Below are positions 8,658-17,888 of a stretch of DNA of 59,602 nucleotides, piece by piece. Source of the DNA: Streptomyces sp. CBMA29 (GTDB lineage Bacteria; Actinomycetota; Actinomycetes; Streptomycetales; Streptomycetaceae); the NCBI RefSeq assembly GCF_014596445.1, contig NZ_MECL01000093.1, positions 1 to 59,602 of the forward strand. Direction: 5' to 3'. Made by a program: the position numbers and the translations under genes. The notes beneath the pieces were generated by a model. That model ran no database searches. It was given only the letters and a program-made list of their open reading frames with translations, and was not told the origin of the DNA. Positions within the stretch are counted from its first letter, which is position 1, and every line of letters begins with the position of its first letter.

Positions 8658-9406
8658 GCGTCCCGATGACCGGTGACGGCGGCGGGCCCGTGGTGTACGA
8701 CCCGTACACGCTGCCGGTGAACGACAACGTCAACCCGTACGCCTTCTCCGTGGAGCTGAACGGGCAGTGGTTCCTCCAGAAGGGGAAGATGATCGCCTAT
8801 TACGGGCAGGTCGACTTCCACGCGATCGGGCACGGCCCGCTGGACCGGCTGGTCGCCACCAGCTTCCACTCGCCGCTGCACGCGGCGGACTGGGTGGTGG
8901 CGCAGGGGCGCGGCAAGATGCTGCTCGCGGACCGGTCGTACGACATCAATTCGTACGATCTGGAGGACGGCAATCTGACCATCAGGTCGGGGAATCTGCT
9001 GGCCTTCGAGCCCACGCTGGCGCTGAAGCAGTCGATCATTCCCGGCTTTCTGACGCTGATCGGCACGGGGAAGTTCGTGGCCGCGTCCAACGGCGCGGTG
9101 CACTTCGTGGAGCCGCCGATCCGGGTCGACCCGCAGGCGCTGGTCGGCTGGGCGGACTGCCCCTCTCCCTGCCACCACTACGACCACGCGTATCTGCGCG
9201 GTGTCCTCGGCGGTATCCGGGCGATGACCGGGATCGGCGGGGCGTCGGGCGAGGAGCACCAGTTCGAGTTCGTCGGCGCGGGGCAGGTGCTGCTCCAGTC
9301 CACCGAGACGCTGATGGCCGAGGTCAACACCGGCGGCGTGCCGGGACAGGCCGGACCAGGGGTCCCCGGCGCGGGCCCCCCTGGGCAGGGCCGTTCCGGA
9401 CGGTGA
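8654..9406 (+). CDS. AIM24 family protein (third of three) with Gly/Pro tail
   Basis: 250 residues from GTG 8654. The AIM24 core is recognisable (GKMIAYYGQVDFHAIG, GRGKMLLADRSYDINSY, EFVGAGQVLLQSTE). It is the most divergent of the three and ends in a low-complexity tail of about 25 residues rich in Gly, Pro and Gln. It is translationally coupled to the preceding paralogue. Three tandem paralogues that stay distinct suggest a hetero-oligomer, which is inference only. Confidence 0.8.
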   Translation: MSVPMTGDGGGPVVYDPYTLPVNDNVNPYAFSVELNGQWFLQKGKMIAYYGQVDFHAIGHGPLDRLVATSFHSPLHAADWVVAQGRGKMLLADRSYDINSYDLEDGNLTIRSGNLLAFEPTLALKQSIIPGFLTLIGTGKFVAASNGAVHFVEPPIRVDPQALVGWADCPSPCHHYDHAYLRGVLGGIRAMTGIGGASGEEHQFEFVGAGQVLLQSTETLMAEVNTGGVPGQAGPGVPGAGPPGQGRSGR

Positions 9407-9448
9407 CCGTCCGGCTACCCTGACGATCATCCGCGGTGTGACCGCCGG

Positions 9449-9454
9449 TAGAAT
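9449..9454 (+). promoter_or_regulatory. -10 element of marR, leaderless type
   Basis: TAGAAT ends seven bases before the ATG at 9462, so transcription would start at or next to the start codon. No good -35 and no ribosome binding site are seen. Confidence 0.5.
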
Positions 9455-9461
9455 TCACCCT

Positions 9462-9950
9462 ATGGAGACCGTGACAGCAGAAGCTGAAGGCGCTACGGCT
9501 TGGCTCACCGAGGACGAGCAGCACGCCTGGCGCATCCATCTGGACGTCAGCCGGCTGCTCATGTACCAACTCGAGCGGGACCTCCAGTCCTTCGGCCTGA
9601 CCAACAACGACTACGAGATCCTGGTCAACCTCTCCGAGGCCGAGGAGCGGCGGCTGCGCATGAGCGATCTGGCGCGCTCCACGCTCCAGTCCAAGAGCCG
9701 CCTCTCGCACCAGATCACCCGCATGGAGTCGGCCGGTCTCGTCCGCCGCGAGAACTGCGAGTCCGACCGCCGCGGTCTCTACGCGGTCCTCACCGACCAG
9801 GGCTGGGCCACCATGCGCCAGGTCGCCCCCCGTCATGTCGCCGCGGTCCGCGCCCACTTCATCGACCTCATCACCCCCGAGGACCTCGCGACCTACCGCC
9901 GCGCCCTGGCCCCGGTCGCCGACCACCTCCGCGCAGTCCGCGAGAAGTAG
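9462..9950 (+). CDS. MarR-family transcriptional regulator
   Basis: 162 residues. Winged-helix MarR fold: an N-terminal dimer helix (WRIHLDVSRLLMYQLERDL), LTNNDYEILVNLSEA, then the helix-turn-helix RMSDLARSTLQSKSRLSHQITRMESAGLVRRENCESDRRGLYAVLTDQG with the typical wing. The C-terminal helices complete the dimer. ATG 9462 is preferred to GTG 9438 because of the -10 hexamer just upstream of it. The target is not obvious; the neighbouring propionate genes are on the other strand. Confidence 0.87.
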   Translation: METVTAEAEGATAWLTEDEQHAWRIHLDVSRLLMYQLERDLQSFGLTNNDYEILVNLSEAEERRLRMSDLARSTLQSKSRLSHQITRMESAGLVRRENCESDRRGLYAVLTDQGWATMRQVAPRHVAAVRAHFIDLITPEDLATYRRALAPVADHLRAVREK

Positions 9951-9964
9951 CCTTCCAGGCCGGA

Positions 9965-10084
9965 TCAGGCGAAGTCCGACGCGCCGAGGTCGATCGTGAG
10001 GGCGTTGCCGCAGTTGTGGGTGAAGGCCGCCGTCATGCCGTCGGCCTCCGCCCGCACGAACGGATTCGACCGGCTCAGCGACAC
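9965..10084 (-). CDS. Unrecognised 39-residue small protein downstream of meaB
   Basis: An open frame from GTG 10084 to TGA 9965, with nearly every third codon position G or C and a strong purine-rich ribosome site (a GGGGAGGAGG-type run) about ten bases upstream. The peptide contains SRSNPFVRAEADGMTA and ends NALTIDLGASDFA, with one Cys and no membrane segment. I do not recognise it. It lies 47 bases behind the meaB stop on the same strand. It could be a genuine microprotein or the surviving tail of a larger gene. Confidence 0.5.
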   Translation of the reverse strand: MSLSRSNPFVRAEADGMTAAFTHNCGNALTIDLGASDFA

Positions 10085-10131
10085 CAGCCCCCTCCTCCCC
10101 GTCCGGACCGGGTACGCCCGTCCCGGACGCC

Positions 10132-11088
10132 CTAACTCGCCGTCAGGCCGGCGATCAGTTCGTCGGCTGCTGCGTAGGGGTCGAGGGTGCCTTGGGTGAC
10201 GCGCTCGGCGAGGGAGTCCAGGCGCTGGTCGCCGCGGAGGTCGCCGATGCGGGAGCGCAGGGCGGTGACGGCGATGTGCTCGACCTCGGTGGCGGCGCGG
10301 GCGCGGCGGCGGGTGGCCAGGACGCCGTGCTCCTCCATCCAGGCGCGGTGCTTCTCCAGGGCTTCGACGACTTCGTCGATGCCCTCGCCGCGCGCGGCGA
10401 CGGTCTTGACGATGGGGGGCCGCCAGTCCCCCGCCTCGCGGGCTTCGCCGAGGCCGAGCATGTGGTTCAGCTCGCGGGCGGTGGCGTCGGCCCCGTCGCG
10501 GTCGGCCTTGTTGACCACGTAGACGTCGCCGATCTCCAGGATTCCGGCCTTGGCGGCCTGGATGCCGTCGCCCATGCCGGGGGCGAGCAGCACGACGGAG
10601 GTGTCGGCCTGCGCGGCGATCTCGACCTCGGACTGCCCGACGCCGACGGTCTCGACGAGGACGATGTCGCAGCCCGCCGCGTCCAGCACCCGGATGGCCT
10701 GGGGGGCGGCCCAGGCCAGGCCGCCGAGGTGGCCGCGGGTGGCCATCGAGCGGATGTAGACGCCGGGGTCGGAGGCGTGCTCCGACATCCGGACCCGGTC
10801 GCCGAGCAGCGCGCCGCCGGAGAACGGCGAGGACGGGTCGACGGCGAGCACGCCGACCCGCTTGCCCGCCTTGCGGTACGCGGTGACCAGCGCCGAGGTG
10901 GATGTCGACTTGCCGACACCGGGCGACCCGGTGAGGCCGACCACGTACGCGCCGCCGGTCAGCGGCGCGAGCGCGGCCATCACCTCGCGGAGCTGCGGGG
11001 ACGCCCCCTCCACGAGCGAGATCAGCCGGGCCACGGCCCGCGGCCCGCCCTGCCGCGCCTGCTCGACCAGGGCAAGGACGTCCACCAT
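10132..11088 (-). CDS. meaB: MeaB, methylmalonyl-CoA mutase GTPase chaperone
   Basis: 318 residues. G3E-type P-loop GTPase that guards methylmalonyl-CoA mutase, gating adenosylcobalamin loading and protecting the enzyme from inactivation. Walker A is GLTGSPGVGKST (about residues 53-64), followed by AVDPSSPFSGGALLGDRVRM, the switch segment DIVLVETVGVGQSE, and the guanine-specificity motif NKADRDGA. Its function fits the epimerase at 12470 and the cobalamin adenosyltransferase at 37061; the mutase itself is not in the window. The thiolase gene lies 41 bases upstream on the same strand, so co-transcription is likely. Confidence 0.93.
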   Translation of the reverse strand: MVDVLALVEQARQGGPRAVARLISLVEGASPQLREVMAALAPLTGGAYVVGLTGSPGVGKSTSTSALVTAYRKAGKRVGVLAVDPSSPFSGGALLGDRVRMSEHASDPGVYIRSMATRGHLGGLAWAAPQAIRVLDAAGCDIVLVETVGVGQSEVEIAAQADTSVVLLAPGMGDGIQAAKAGILEIGDVYVVNKADRDGADATARELNHMLGLGEAREAGDWRPPIVKTVAARGEGIDEVVEALEKHRAWMEEHGVLATRRRARAATEVEHIAVTALRSRIGDLRGDQRLDSLAERVTQGTLDPYAAADELIAGLTAS

Positions 11089-11129
11089 CTGGCTCCTCCC
11101 GATTCCCGCGATACCTACAGATACCGATG

Positions 11130-12329
11130 TCAGTTTCCGGCCACCGTGATGATCAGCGCGTCACCCTGTCCGCCGCCCCCGCACAGCGCCGCCGCTCCCG
11201 TACCGCCGCCGCGCCGCTTCAGTTCGAGGGCCAGGTGCAGCACGATACGTGCTCCCGACATGCCGATCGGGTGCCCGAGGGCGATGGCGCCGCCGTTCAC
11301 GTTCACCTTTTCGGGTGTGACGCCCAGGTCCTTCATCGACTGGACGGCGACGGCCGCGAACGCCTCGTTGATCTCGATGAGGTCGAGGTCGTCCACGGTC
11401 AGGCCCTGCTTGCCGAGCGCGTGCCTGATGGCGTTGGACGGCTGGGACTGGAGCGAGTTGTCCGGGCCCGCGACATTGCCGTGGGCGCCGATCTCGGCGA
11501 TCCAGCTCAGCCCCAGCTCCTCCGCCTTGGCGCGGCTCATGACGACCACGGCGGCGGCGCCGTCGGAGATCTGCGAGGCCGTACCTGCGGTGATCGTGCC
11601 GTCCTTCTTGAAGGCGGGCCGCAGCTTGCCCAGCGACTCGGCGGTGGTCTCCGGCCGGATGCCCTCGTCCTGGCTGAAGACCACCGGGTCTCCCTTGCGC
11701 TGCGGGATCTCGACGGGGGTGATCTCGGCGTCGAAGACGCCGTTCTTCTGCGCGGCGGCGGCCCGCTGGTGGGACAGCGCGCCGAACTCGTCCTGCGGGG
11801 CGCGCTCGATGCCGAGCCGCCCGTTGTGCGTCTCGGTCGACTCGCCCATCGCGATGTTCTCGAAGGCGTCGGTCAGCCCGTCGTACGCCATCGCGTCCAG
11901 CATCTCGATCGCGCCGTACTTGTGTCCCTCGCGGGACTTGGGCAGCAGGTGCGGGGCGTTGGTCATGGACTCCTGGCCGCCCGCCACCACGATGTCGAAC
12001 TCGCCGGCCCGGATGAGCTGGTCGGCCAGCGCGATGGCGTCGAGGCCGGACAGGCACACCTTGTTGACGGTGAGCGCGGGCACGCTCATCGGGATGCCGG
12101 CCTTGACCGCCGCCTGCCGGGCCGGGATCTGGCCCGCGCCCGCCTGGAGCACCTGGCCCATGATCACGTACTGCACCTGGTCGCCGCCGATTCCGGCGCG
12201 GTCGAGCGCGGCCTTGATCGCGACACCGCCGAGGTCCGATCCGGAGAAGGTGCGCAGGCTGCCCAGCAGCCTGCCCATCGGGGTTCGGGCACCTGCGACG
12301 ATCACGGATGTACGCGCCTGGCTGGTCAT
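11130..12329 (-). CDS. Acetyl-CoA C-acetyltransferase (thiolase II)
   Basis: 399 residues. It condenses or cleaves acetyl-CoA and acetoacetyl-CoA. The nucleophilic Cys is in [10 protein letters not shown] (about residue 92), the His in [16 protein letters not shown], and the second Cys near the C-terminus in [14 protein letters not shown]. The protein is full length. It is upstream of meaB on the same strand and divergent from the methylmalonyl-CoA epimerase gene, giving a short-chain acyl-CoA cluster. The substrate range (acetoacetyl versus beta-ketovaleryl) cannot be decided from sequence. Confidence 0.92.
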   Translation of the reverse strand: MTSQARTSVIVAGARTPMGRLLGSLRTFSGSDLGGVAIKAALDRAGIGGDQVQYVIMGQVLQAGAGQIPARQAAVKAGIPMSVPALTVNKVCLSGLDAIALADQLIRAGEFDIVVAGGQESMTNAPHLLPKSREGHKYGAIEMLDAMAYDGLTDAFENIAMGESTETHNGRLGIERAPQDEFGALSHQRAAAAQKNGVFDAEITPVEIPQRKGDPVVFSQDEGIRPETTAESLGKLRPAFKKDGTITAGTASQISDGAAAVVVMSRAKAEELGLSWIAEIGAHGNVAGPDNSLQSQPSNAIRHALGKQGLTVDDLDLIEINEAFAAVAVQSMKDLGVTPEKVNVNGGAIALGHPIGMSGARIVLHLALELKRRGGGTGAAALCGGGGQGDALIITVAGN

Positions 12330-12359
12330 GGTGCGGCCCCTTCGGCTGAAGAGAGAAGT

Positions 12360-12371
12360 TAACGAGGGTTA
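12360..12371. promoter_or_regulatory. Candidate operator TAAC-N4-GTTA upstream of thiolase
   Basis: A perfect 4-bp inverted repeat with 4-base spacing, in an AT-rich patch 31 bases before the thiolase start. It resembles TetR-type operators of actinobacterial lipid regulators in general form; the regulator is unknown. Confidence 0.35.
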
Positions 12372-12469
12372 TCGTCAATGTACTGAGGGGTAGGCCGCCG
12401 GGTCACCCGTCGGAACGTGTGACGGCGCGCACGTTGCGTGACCACACACCCGTGCGGTGCACTGTGTCC

Positions 12470-12940
12470 ATGGCTACTGGGCTGACCCGCATCGACCACA
12501 TCGGCATCGCCTGCTTCGACCTGGACGCGACCGTCGAGTTCTACCGTGCCACCTACGGCTTCGAAGTGGCGCACAGCGAGGTGAACGAGGAGCAGGGCGT
12601 ACGCGAGGCCATGCTCAGGATCAACGGCACGGACGACGGCGGCGCCAGCTACCTCCAGCTCCTGGAGCCCACCCGTGAGGACTCCGCGGTCGGCAAGTGG
12701 CTGGCCAAGAACGGCGAGGGCGTGCACCACATCGCCTTCGGCACCGCGGACGTGGACGCCGACGCCGCGGCGATCCGCGAGAAAGGCGTACGGGTGCTCT
12801 ACGACGAGCCGCGCAGGGGCTCGATGGACTCCCGGATCACGTTCCTGCACCCCAAGGACTGCCACGGCGTACTGACCGAGCTGGTCACCTCGGCGGAAAA
12901 GACCACGGCAGGGACCGCGAAGGGCTCCCGGGACCACTGA
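12470..12940 (+). CDS. mce: Methylmalonyl-CoA epimerase
   Basis: 156 residues. VOC-fold metalloenzyme interconverting (2S)- and (2R)-methylmalonyl-CoA. It starts LTRIDHIGIACFDLDATVEFY, whose His is a metal ligand. It then has YLQLLEP, GVHHIAFGTADVDADAAAIRE (second His), and the closing FLHPKDCHGVLTELV, whose Glu completes the site. ATG 12470 is used because the family begins a few residues before the DHIGIA strand; GTG 12419 would add 17 unconserved residues. It supplies the mutase that MeaB serves. Confidence 0.92.
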   Translation: MATGLTRIDHIGIACFDLDATVEFYRATYGFEVAHSEVNEEQGVREAMLRINGTDDGGASYLQLLEPTREDSAVGKWLAKNGEGVHHIAFGTADVDADAAAIREKGVRVLYDEPRRGSMDSRITFLHPKDCHGVLTELVTSAEKTTAGTAKGSRDH

Positions 12941-13135
12941 CCCAACCCCCGCCCCGCCCGGTAGAGTGACCGGGCCGACCGGGGTGGGTCCATAGGTACT
13001 GGGCACGCGGGTACGCTCGCGCTCCGCGGCGTTGATCTGACACCATTCTTCGTAGAGCTCTGTCTTCAAACGGAGTGACGAGGAATCTCACCCGGTTGGC
13101 GGGTGAGTACGCCAGGAGACCGATGGGACCGCGGA

Positions 13136-16100
13136 GTGCGGGGCAACGACAGCTACCAGGCTGACGACCACCTCTCTCAGCTCGAAGCCGAGATGGAGCG
13201 GCTTCGTACCGAGCGGGGCAAGGCCGTCGACCACGCCGACGACCTCGGTTATCAGGTCGAGGTGCTGCGCGCCAAGCTGCACGAGGCGCGCCGCAATCTG
13301 GCGACCCGTCCTGCCTACGACAACATCGGCCACCAGGCCGACCAGCTCCTGCGCAACGCCCAGATCCAGGCCGACCAGCTCCGCGCCGACGCCGAGCGCG
13401 AGCTGCGCGACGCCCGCGCCCAGACCCAGCGGCTGCTCCAGGAGCAGGCCGAGCACCAGGCCCGCTTCGAGGCGGAGTGGCACGCCGAGGCCATCGCCCG
13501 GCGGCGGCAGCTCGACGAGGAGCTGGGCGAGCGCCGCGCGACCGTAGAGACGCACGTCAACGAGAACGTGGCGTGGGCCGAGCAGCTGCGGGCCCGCAGC
13601 GAGTCGCAGGCCCGCCGCCTGCTGGACGAGACCCGCGCCGAGTCCGAGGCGGCGCTGGCCGCCGCCCGCGGTGAGGCCACCCGGGTCGCCGAGCAGACCC
13701 GCGAGCGGCTGACCTCGGAGGCGCAGTCCGCGCGCAACGAGGCGGAGCAGCTGCTGCGCCGGGCCCGCACCGACGCCGAGCGGCTGCTGACCGCCGCCTC
13801 GACGCAGGCGCAGGAGGCCACCAGCGAGGCCGAGCAGCTGCGGACCTCCACCCGCAGCGAGTCCGACGAGGCCAGAAGCCGGGCGATCGAGCTGTCCCGG
13901 CTGGCCGAGGAGCGGCTGCGGGAGGCCGACGAGGCGCTGCGCACCGCCCGCGCGGAGGCCGAGCGGCTGCGCGAGGAGGCCACGGCCGGCGCCGCCAAGC
14001 GCCTGGCGGCCACCGAGACGGAGAACGAGCAGCGCACCCGTACGGCCAGGGCCGAGATCGCCCGCATGGTCGGCGAGGCCACCAAGCAGGTGGACAGCGC
14101 CAAGGCGGAGGCCGAACAGACCGTCGCCGACGCCCGCGCGCAGGCCGAGCGCATCCGTACCGAGGCGCAGGAGACCGCCCGCGCCGCCGCGTCCGAGGAC
14201 GCCGCCGCCCAGCTGGCGCAGGCCGCCAGGTCGGCCGAGGAGATCCTGACCAAGGCGTCGGAGGACGCCCGCTCCACCACGAAGTCGGCGGGCGAGGAGG
14301 CCGAGCGGATCCGCCGCGAGGCCGAGGCGGAGACCGAGCGGCTGCGCAGCGAGGCCGAGGCGTCCGCGCAGGAGCTGCGCGGCGCCGCCCAGGACGACAC
14401 CGAGGAGTACCGGGCCAGGACCGTCGAGCTCCAGGAGGAGGCCAGGCGGCTGCGCGGCGAGGCCGAGCAGCTGCGGGCCGACGCGGTCGCCGAGGGCGAG
14501 CGCATCCGCGGTGAGGCCCGCAGGGAGGCCGTCCAGCAGATCGAGGAGGCCGCGAGCAAGGCCGAGGAGCTGCTGGCCAAGGCGAAGGCCGACGGCGACG
14601 AGCTGCGGCAGGGCGCGGCCACCGAGGCCGACCGGATGCGTACCGAGTCCGTCGAGCGGGCCTCCGCGCTGAACACCAAGGCCGAGGACGCCCTTCAGCA
14701 CGCCCGCGCCGAGGCCGAGGAGCTGCGCCAGGAGGCGGAGCGGCAGGCCACGACGGTCAAGGAGGAGGCCGAGGAGGCCGCCCAGCGGCAGCGCGCGGAG
14801 GGCGACACGCTCGTCGCCCGGATGCGCGAGGAGGCCGAGACCGACCTGGTACGGCTCCGCGAGGAGGCCGAGACCCGGCTCGCCGCCGCCGAGCAGTCGC
14901 TGCGCGACGCCGACACAGAGGCGGAGCGGCTGCGCCGGGAGGCCGCCGAGGAGGCAGAGAGGCTGCGCCAGGAGACCGGCGAGCGGGTCCGCACCCTCCA
15001 GGAGCAGGCCGAGGCCGAGGCGGTACGGCTGCGGGACGAGGCCGCGGCGGACGCGGCGCAGACCCGCGCGGAGGGCGAGAACGTCGCCGTACGGCTCCAG
15101 GCGGAGGCGGCGGCGGAGGCCGAGCAGCGGCGCGCGGAGGCCAAGGAGCACGCGGACCGGGTCCGCGCCGAGGCCGCCGCGGCGGCCGAGCGCCTCGGTA
15201 CGGAGGCCGCGGAGGCGCTGGCCGCCGCGCAGGAGGAGGCGGCCAGGCGCCGCCGCGAGGCCGAGGAGTTGCTGGGCGCCGCCCGCGGCGAGGCCGAGCA
15301 GGAGCGCGCGCAGGCCCGCCGCGAGAGCGAGGAACTGCTGGCCGCCGCCCGCAAGCGCGTCGAGGACGCGGCGGCGGAGGCCGACCGGCTGGGCGCGGAG
15401 GCCGACCGGCTGGGCGCGGAGGCCGACCAGCGGGCCGCGGAGGCGGTCGCGGCGGCCGAGGCCACCGCGCAGCAGGTCCGCGACTCGGTCGCGCATCTGC
15501 ACCAGGAGGCCGAGGAGGAGATCACCGGGCTCCGCTCGGCGGCCGAGCACGCGGCCCAGCGGGTGCGCGGCGAGGCCCAGGGCGAGGCGGACCGGCTGCA
15601 CGCGGACGCCAACTCCGAGCGGGAGCGGGCGTCGCAGGACTCGGCCCGGATCCGCCAAGAGAGCAAGGAGGAGGCCGACGCGGCACGGCAGTTGGCCGAC
15701 CGTACGGTCACCGAGGCGATCGAGGAGTCCGACCGGCTGCGCGCCGAGGCCCGCGACGACGCCAACCGGATGCGCACCGACGCGGCGTCCCAGGCCGACC
15801 AGTTGGTCACCAAGGCCCGCGAGGAGGCCGAACGGCTCGGTATCCTCGCCAAGGACGCGCTGGACACCGCGGAGCGCGAGGCCGAGGAGGCGCGGACGCA
15901 TTCGCAGCGCGTCCTCGACGAGGCGCGCGAGGCGGCCAACAAGCGCCGCAGCGAGGCCGCGGAGCAGGCGGACGAGCTGATCGGCAAGGCGCAGGCGGAG
16001 GCCCGCAGGACCGCGGCGACGGCCGAGGAGCAGGCCGACGCGATGGTCGGCGCGGCCCGCGGCGAGTCCGAGCGGCTGGTCAACGAGGCCACGGCGGAGG

Positions 16101-16699
16101 GCAATGGCCTGGTCGAGCGGGCGCGGACCGACGCGGACACCATGCTCGGCGAGGCCAGGCACGACGCGACGGCCATAAGGGAACGTACCGAGGAGCTGCG
16201 CCAGCGCGTGGAGTCCGAGGTCGAGGAGCTGCACGACCGGGCCCGCAAGGAGGCCGCGGAGGCGATGAAGACCGTCGGCGAGCGGGTCGACAAGCTGGTC
16301 ACCGCCGCCACCGAGCAGCTCGCCGAGGCGGAGCAGAAGGCCGCCGAGATCAAGTCCACGGCCACGTCCGAGGCGAGCAAGGTCCGTATCGCCGCGGTGA
16401 AGAAGGTCGAGGGTCTCCTGAAGGAGGCCGAGCAGAAGAGGGCCGAGGCCGAGCGCGAGTCCGAGCGGGTCAAGGGGGAGGCCCGTACCGAAGCGGATCG
16501 CATCGTGACCGAGGGCAGACGAGAACTGGAGATCCTCGTGCGCCGCAGAGAAGACATCAACGCGGAGATCTCTCGCGTCCAGGACGTGCTGGAGGCGCTG
16601 GAGTCGTTCGAGGCGCCCGGGGGCGGTGTCACCGCTGGTGCGGGTGCGGGAACCACTCGTTCGAGTGGCAAGCGCATCGACGATGCTCCACTCGATTGA
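13136..16699 (+). CDS. scy: Scy, polarity and tip-growth coiled-coil scaffold
   Basis: About 1187 residues, almost entirely coiled coil. Scy builds the tip-organising centre with DivIVA and FilP and sets the position and number of hyphal tips. The N-terminus (HLSQLEAEMERLRTERGKAVDHADDLGYQ) is a DivIVA-like heptad segment. From about residue 60 a long Ala/Glu/Arg repeat of the form AExxRxxAxxEAExLR runs with the family's non-heptad periodicity to about residue 1130, then a short Gly-rich tail. GTG 13136 is chosen because GGGA lies seven bases before it and the protein then begins VRGNDSYQADDHLS; GTG 13103 would add 11 residues. FilP follows at once, the known arrangement. It is shorter than the S. 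coelicolor protein as I recall it, consistent with variable repeat number. Confidence 0.93.
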   Translation: MRGNDSYQADDHLSQLEAEMERLRTERGKAVDHADDLGYQVEVLRAKLHEARRNLATRPAYDNIGHQADQLLRNAQIQADQLRADAERELRDARAQTQRLLQEQAEHQARFEAEWHAEAIARRRQLDEELGERRATVETHVNENVAWAEQLRARSESQARRLLDETRAESEAALAAARGEATRVAEQTRERLTSEAQSARNEAEQLLRRARTDAERLLTAASTQAQEATSEAEQLRTSTRSESDEARSRAIELSRLAEERLREADEALRTARAEAERLREEATAGAAKRLAATETENEQRTRTARAEIARMVGEATKQVDSAKAEAEQTVADARAQAERIRTEAQETARAAASEDAAAQLAQAARSAEEILTKASEDARSTTKSAGEEAERIRREAEAETERLRSEAEASAQELRGAAQDDTEEYRARTVELQEEARRLRGEAEQLRADAVAEGERIRGEARREAVQQIEEAASKAEELLAKAKADGDELRQGAATEADRMRTESVERASALNTKAEDALQHARAEAEELRQEAERQATTVKEEAEEAAQRQRAEGDTLVARMREEAETDLVRLREEAETRLAAAEQSLRDADTEAERLRREAAEEAERLRQETGERVRTLQEQAEAEAVRLRDEAAADAAQTRAEGENVAVRLQAEAAAEAEQRRAEAKEHADRVRAEAAAAAERLGTEAAEALAAAQEEAARRRREAEELLGAARGEAEQERAQARRESEELLAAARKRVEDAAAEADRLGAEADRLGAEADQRAAEAVAAAEATAQQVRDSVAHLHQEAEEEITGLRSAAEHAAQRVRGEAQGEADRLHADANSERERASQDSARIRQESKEEADAARQLADRTVTEAIEESDRLRAEARDDANRMRTDAASQADQLVTKAREEAERLGILAKDALDTAEREAEEARTHSQRVLDEAREAANKRRSEAAEQADELIGKAQAEARRTAATAEEQADAMVGAARGESERLVNEATAEGNGLVERARTDADTMLGEARHDATAIRERTEELRQRVESEVEELHDRARKEAAEAMKTVGERVDKLVTAATEQLAEAEQKAAEIKSTATSEASKVRIAAVKKVEGLLKEAEQKRAEAERESERVKGEARTEADRIVTEGRRELEILVRRREDINAEISRVQDVLEALESFEAPGGGVTAGAGAGTTRSSGKRIDDAPLD

Positions 16700-16766
16700 G
16701 CGGACTTTGAGCGGACATTCTCCATACCTAATAGGCAATGGCTCGGTGACACGCCGCCTGGGCCCC

Positions 16767-16772
16767 TAGGAT
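16767..16772 (+). promoter_or_regulatory. -10-like element upstream of filP
   Basis: TAGGAT lies 41 bases before the filP start in the 114-base gap after scy. The -35 region (around 16744) is poor. It suggests filP can be transcribed separately from scy. Confidence 0.35.
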
Positions 16773-16813
16773 TCCCCCTATCACCTCAACCGGTCTGAAT
16801 CGACAGGATCCCC

Positions 16814-17752
16814 ATGAGCGACACTTCCTCCCCCTTCGGCTTCGAGCTCGTTCGGCGCGGATACGACCGCGGACAGGTGGACGACCGCATCACGAAGCTC
16901 GTCGCCGACCGTGACAGCGCACTGACGAGGATCACCGCGCTGGAGAAGCGCATCGAGGAGTTGCACCTCGAAACCCAGAACGCCCAGGCCCAGGTCAATG
17001 ACTCGGAGCCGTCGTACGCGGGTCTCGGTGCCCGTGTCGAGAAGATCCTCCGTCTCGCCGAGGAGGAGGCGAAGGACCTGCGCGAGGAGGCCCGCCGCGC
17101 CGCCGAGCAGCACCGCGAGCTGGCCGAGTCGGCCGCCAACCAGGTGCGCAACGACGCGGAGGCGTTCGCCGCCGACCGCAAGTCGAAGGCCGAGGACGAG
17201 GGCGTCCGTATCGTCGACAAGGCGAAGGGCGACGCCTCGCAGCTCCGCGCCGACGCCACGAAGGACGCGCAGAACAAGCGCGAGGAGGCGGACGCCCTCT
17301 TCGAGGAGACCCGCGCCAAGGCCGCCCAGGCCGCCGCGGACTTCGAGACCAACCTGGCCAAGCGCCGCGAGCAGTCCGAGCGTGACCTGGCGGGCCGTCA
17401 GGCCAAGGCCGAGAAGCGCCTGGCGGAGATCGAGCACCGCGCCGAGCAGCTTCGCCTGGAGGCGGAGAAGCTGCGCACCGACGCCGAGCGTCGCGCGCGT
17501 CAGACGGTGGAGACCGCTCAGCGTCAGTCCGAGGACATCGTCGCGGACGCGAACGCGAAGGCCGACCGGATCCGCAGCGAGTCCGAGCGCGAGCTGGCGG
17601 CGCTCACCAACCGCCGCGACAGCATCAACGCTCAGCTCACCAACGTCCGCGAGATGCTGGCGACGCTGACCGGTGCCGCGGTCGCCGCGGCCGGTGCTCC
17701 GGCCGACGACGAGCCGATCTCGCGTGGCGTCCCGGCGCAGCAGTCCCGCTGA
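16814..17752 (+). CDS. filP: FilP, intermediate-filament-like cytoskeletal protein
   Basis: 312 residues, matching the usual FilP length. It forms filament networks behind the hyphal tip, interacts with DivIVA and Scy, and supports cell stiffness. A short DivIVA-like head (FGFELVRRGYDRGQVDDRITKLVADRD) precedes a long coiled coil with the same AExxR style of repeat as Scy, then the RDSINAQLTNVREMLATLTG end segment and a short unordered tail. A strong terminator follows at 17835. Confidence 0.94.
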   Translation: MSDTSSPFGFELVRRGYDRGQVDDRITKLVADRDSALTRITALEKRIEELHLETQNAQAQVNDSEPSYAGLGARVEKILRLAEEEAKDLREEARRAAEQHRELAESAANQVRNDAEAFAADRKSKAEDEGVRIVDKAKGDASQLRADATKDAQNKREEADALFEETRAKAAQAAADFETNLAKRREQSERDLAGRQAKAEKRLAEIEHRAEQLRLEAEKLRTDAERRARQTVETAQRQSEDIVADANAKADRIRSESERELAALTNRRDSINAQLTNVREMLATLTGAAVAAAGAPADDEPISRGVPAQQSR

Positions 17753-17834
17753 CCGCCCGCCCACCTGTGGGTTCTCCGGTCTGAACAGGGGCTGAAGCGC
17801 CTGAACACGGGCTGAACGTTCGCCGACGGGTTGC

Positions 17835-17869
17835 CCGAAACCCCCGCCCATCCCGGGCGGGGGTTTCGG
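17835..17869 (+). terminator. Strong intrinsic terminator after filP
   Basis: A perfect 15-bp stem (CCGAAACCCCCGCCC and its complement) with a 5-base loop, followed by TTTAC. It closes the scy-filP unit 82 bases past the stop. Confidence 0.9.
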
Positions 17870-17888
17870 TTTACTCCGGGGCGGTTGC

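Noticed and set aside
10192..12393. Plus-strand frame of 733 codons across meaB and the thiolase
   Set aside because: It spans two well-identified minus-strand genes and their spacer.
13088..16738. Minus-strand frame of over 1200 codons
   Set aside because: It is the antisense of the repetitive scy gene, Leu/Gly-rich and without start or family support.
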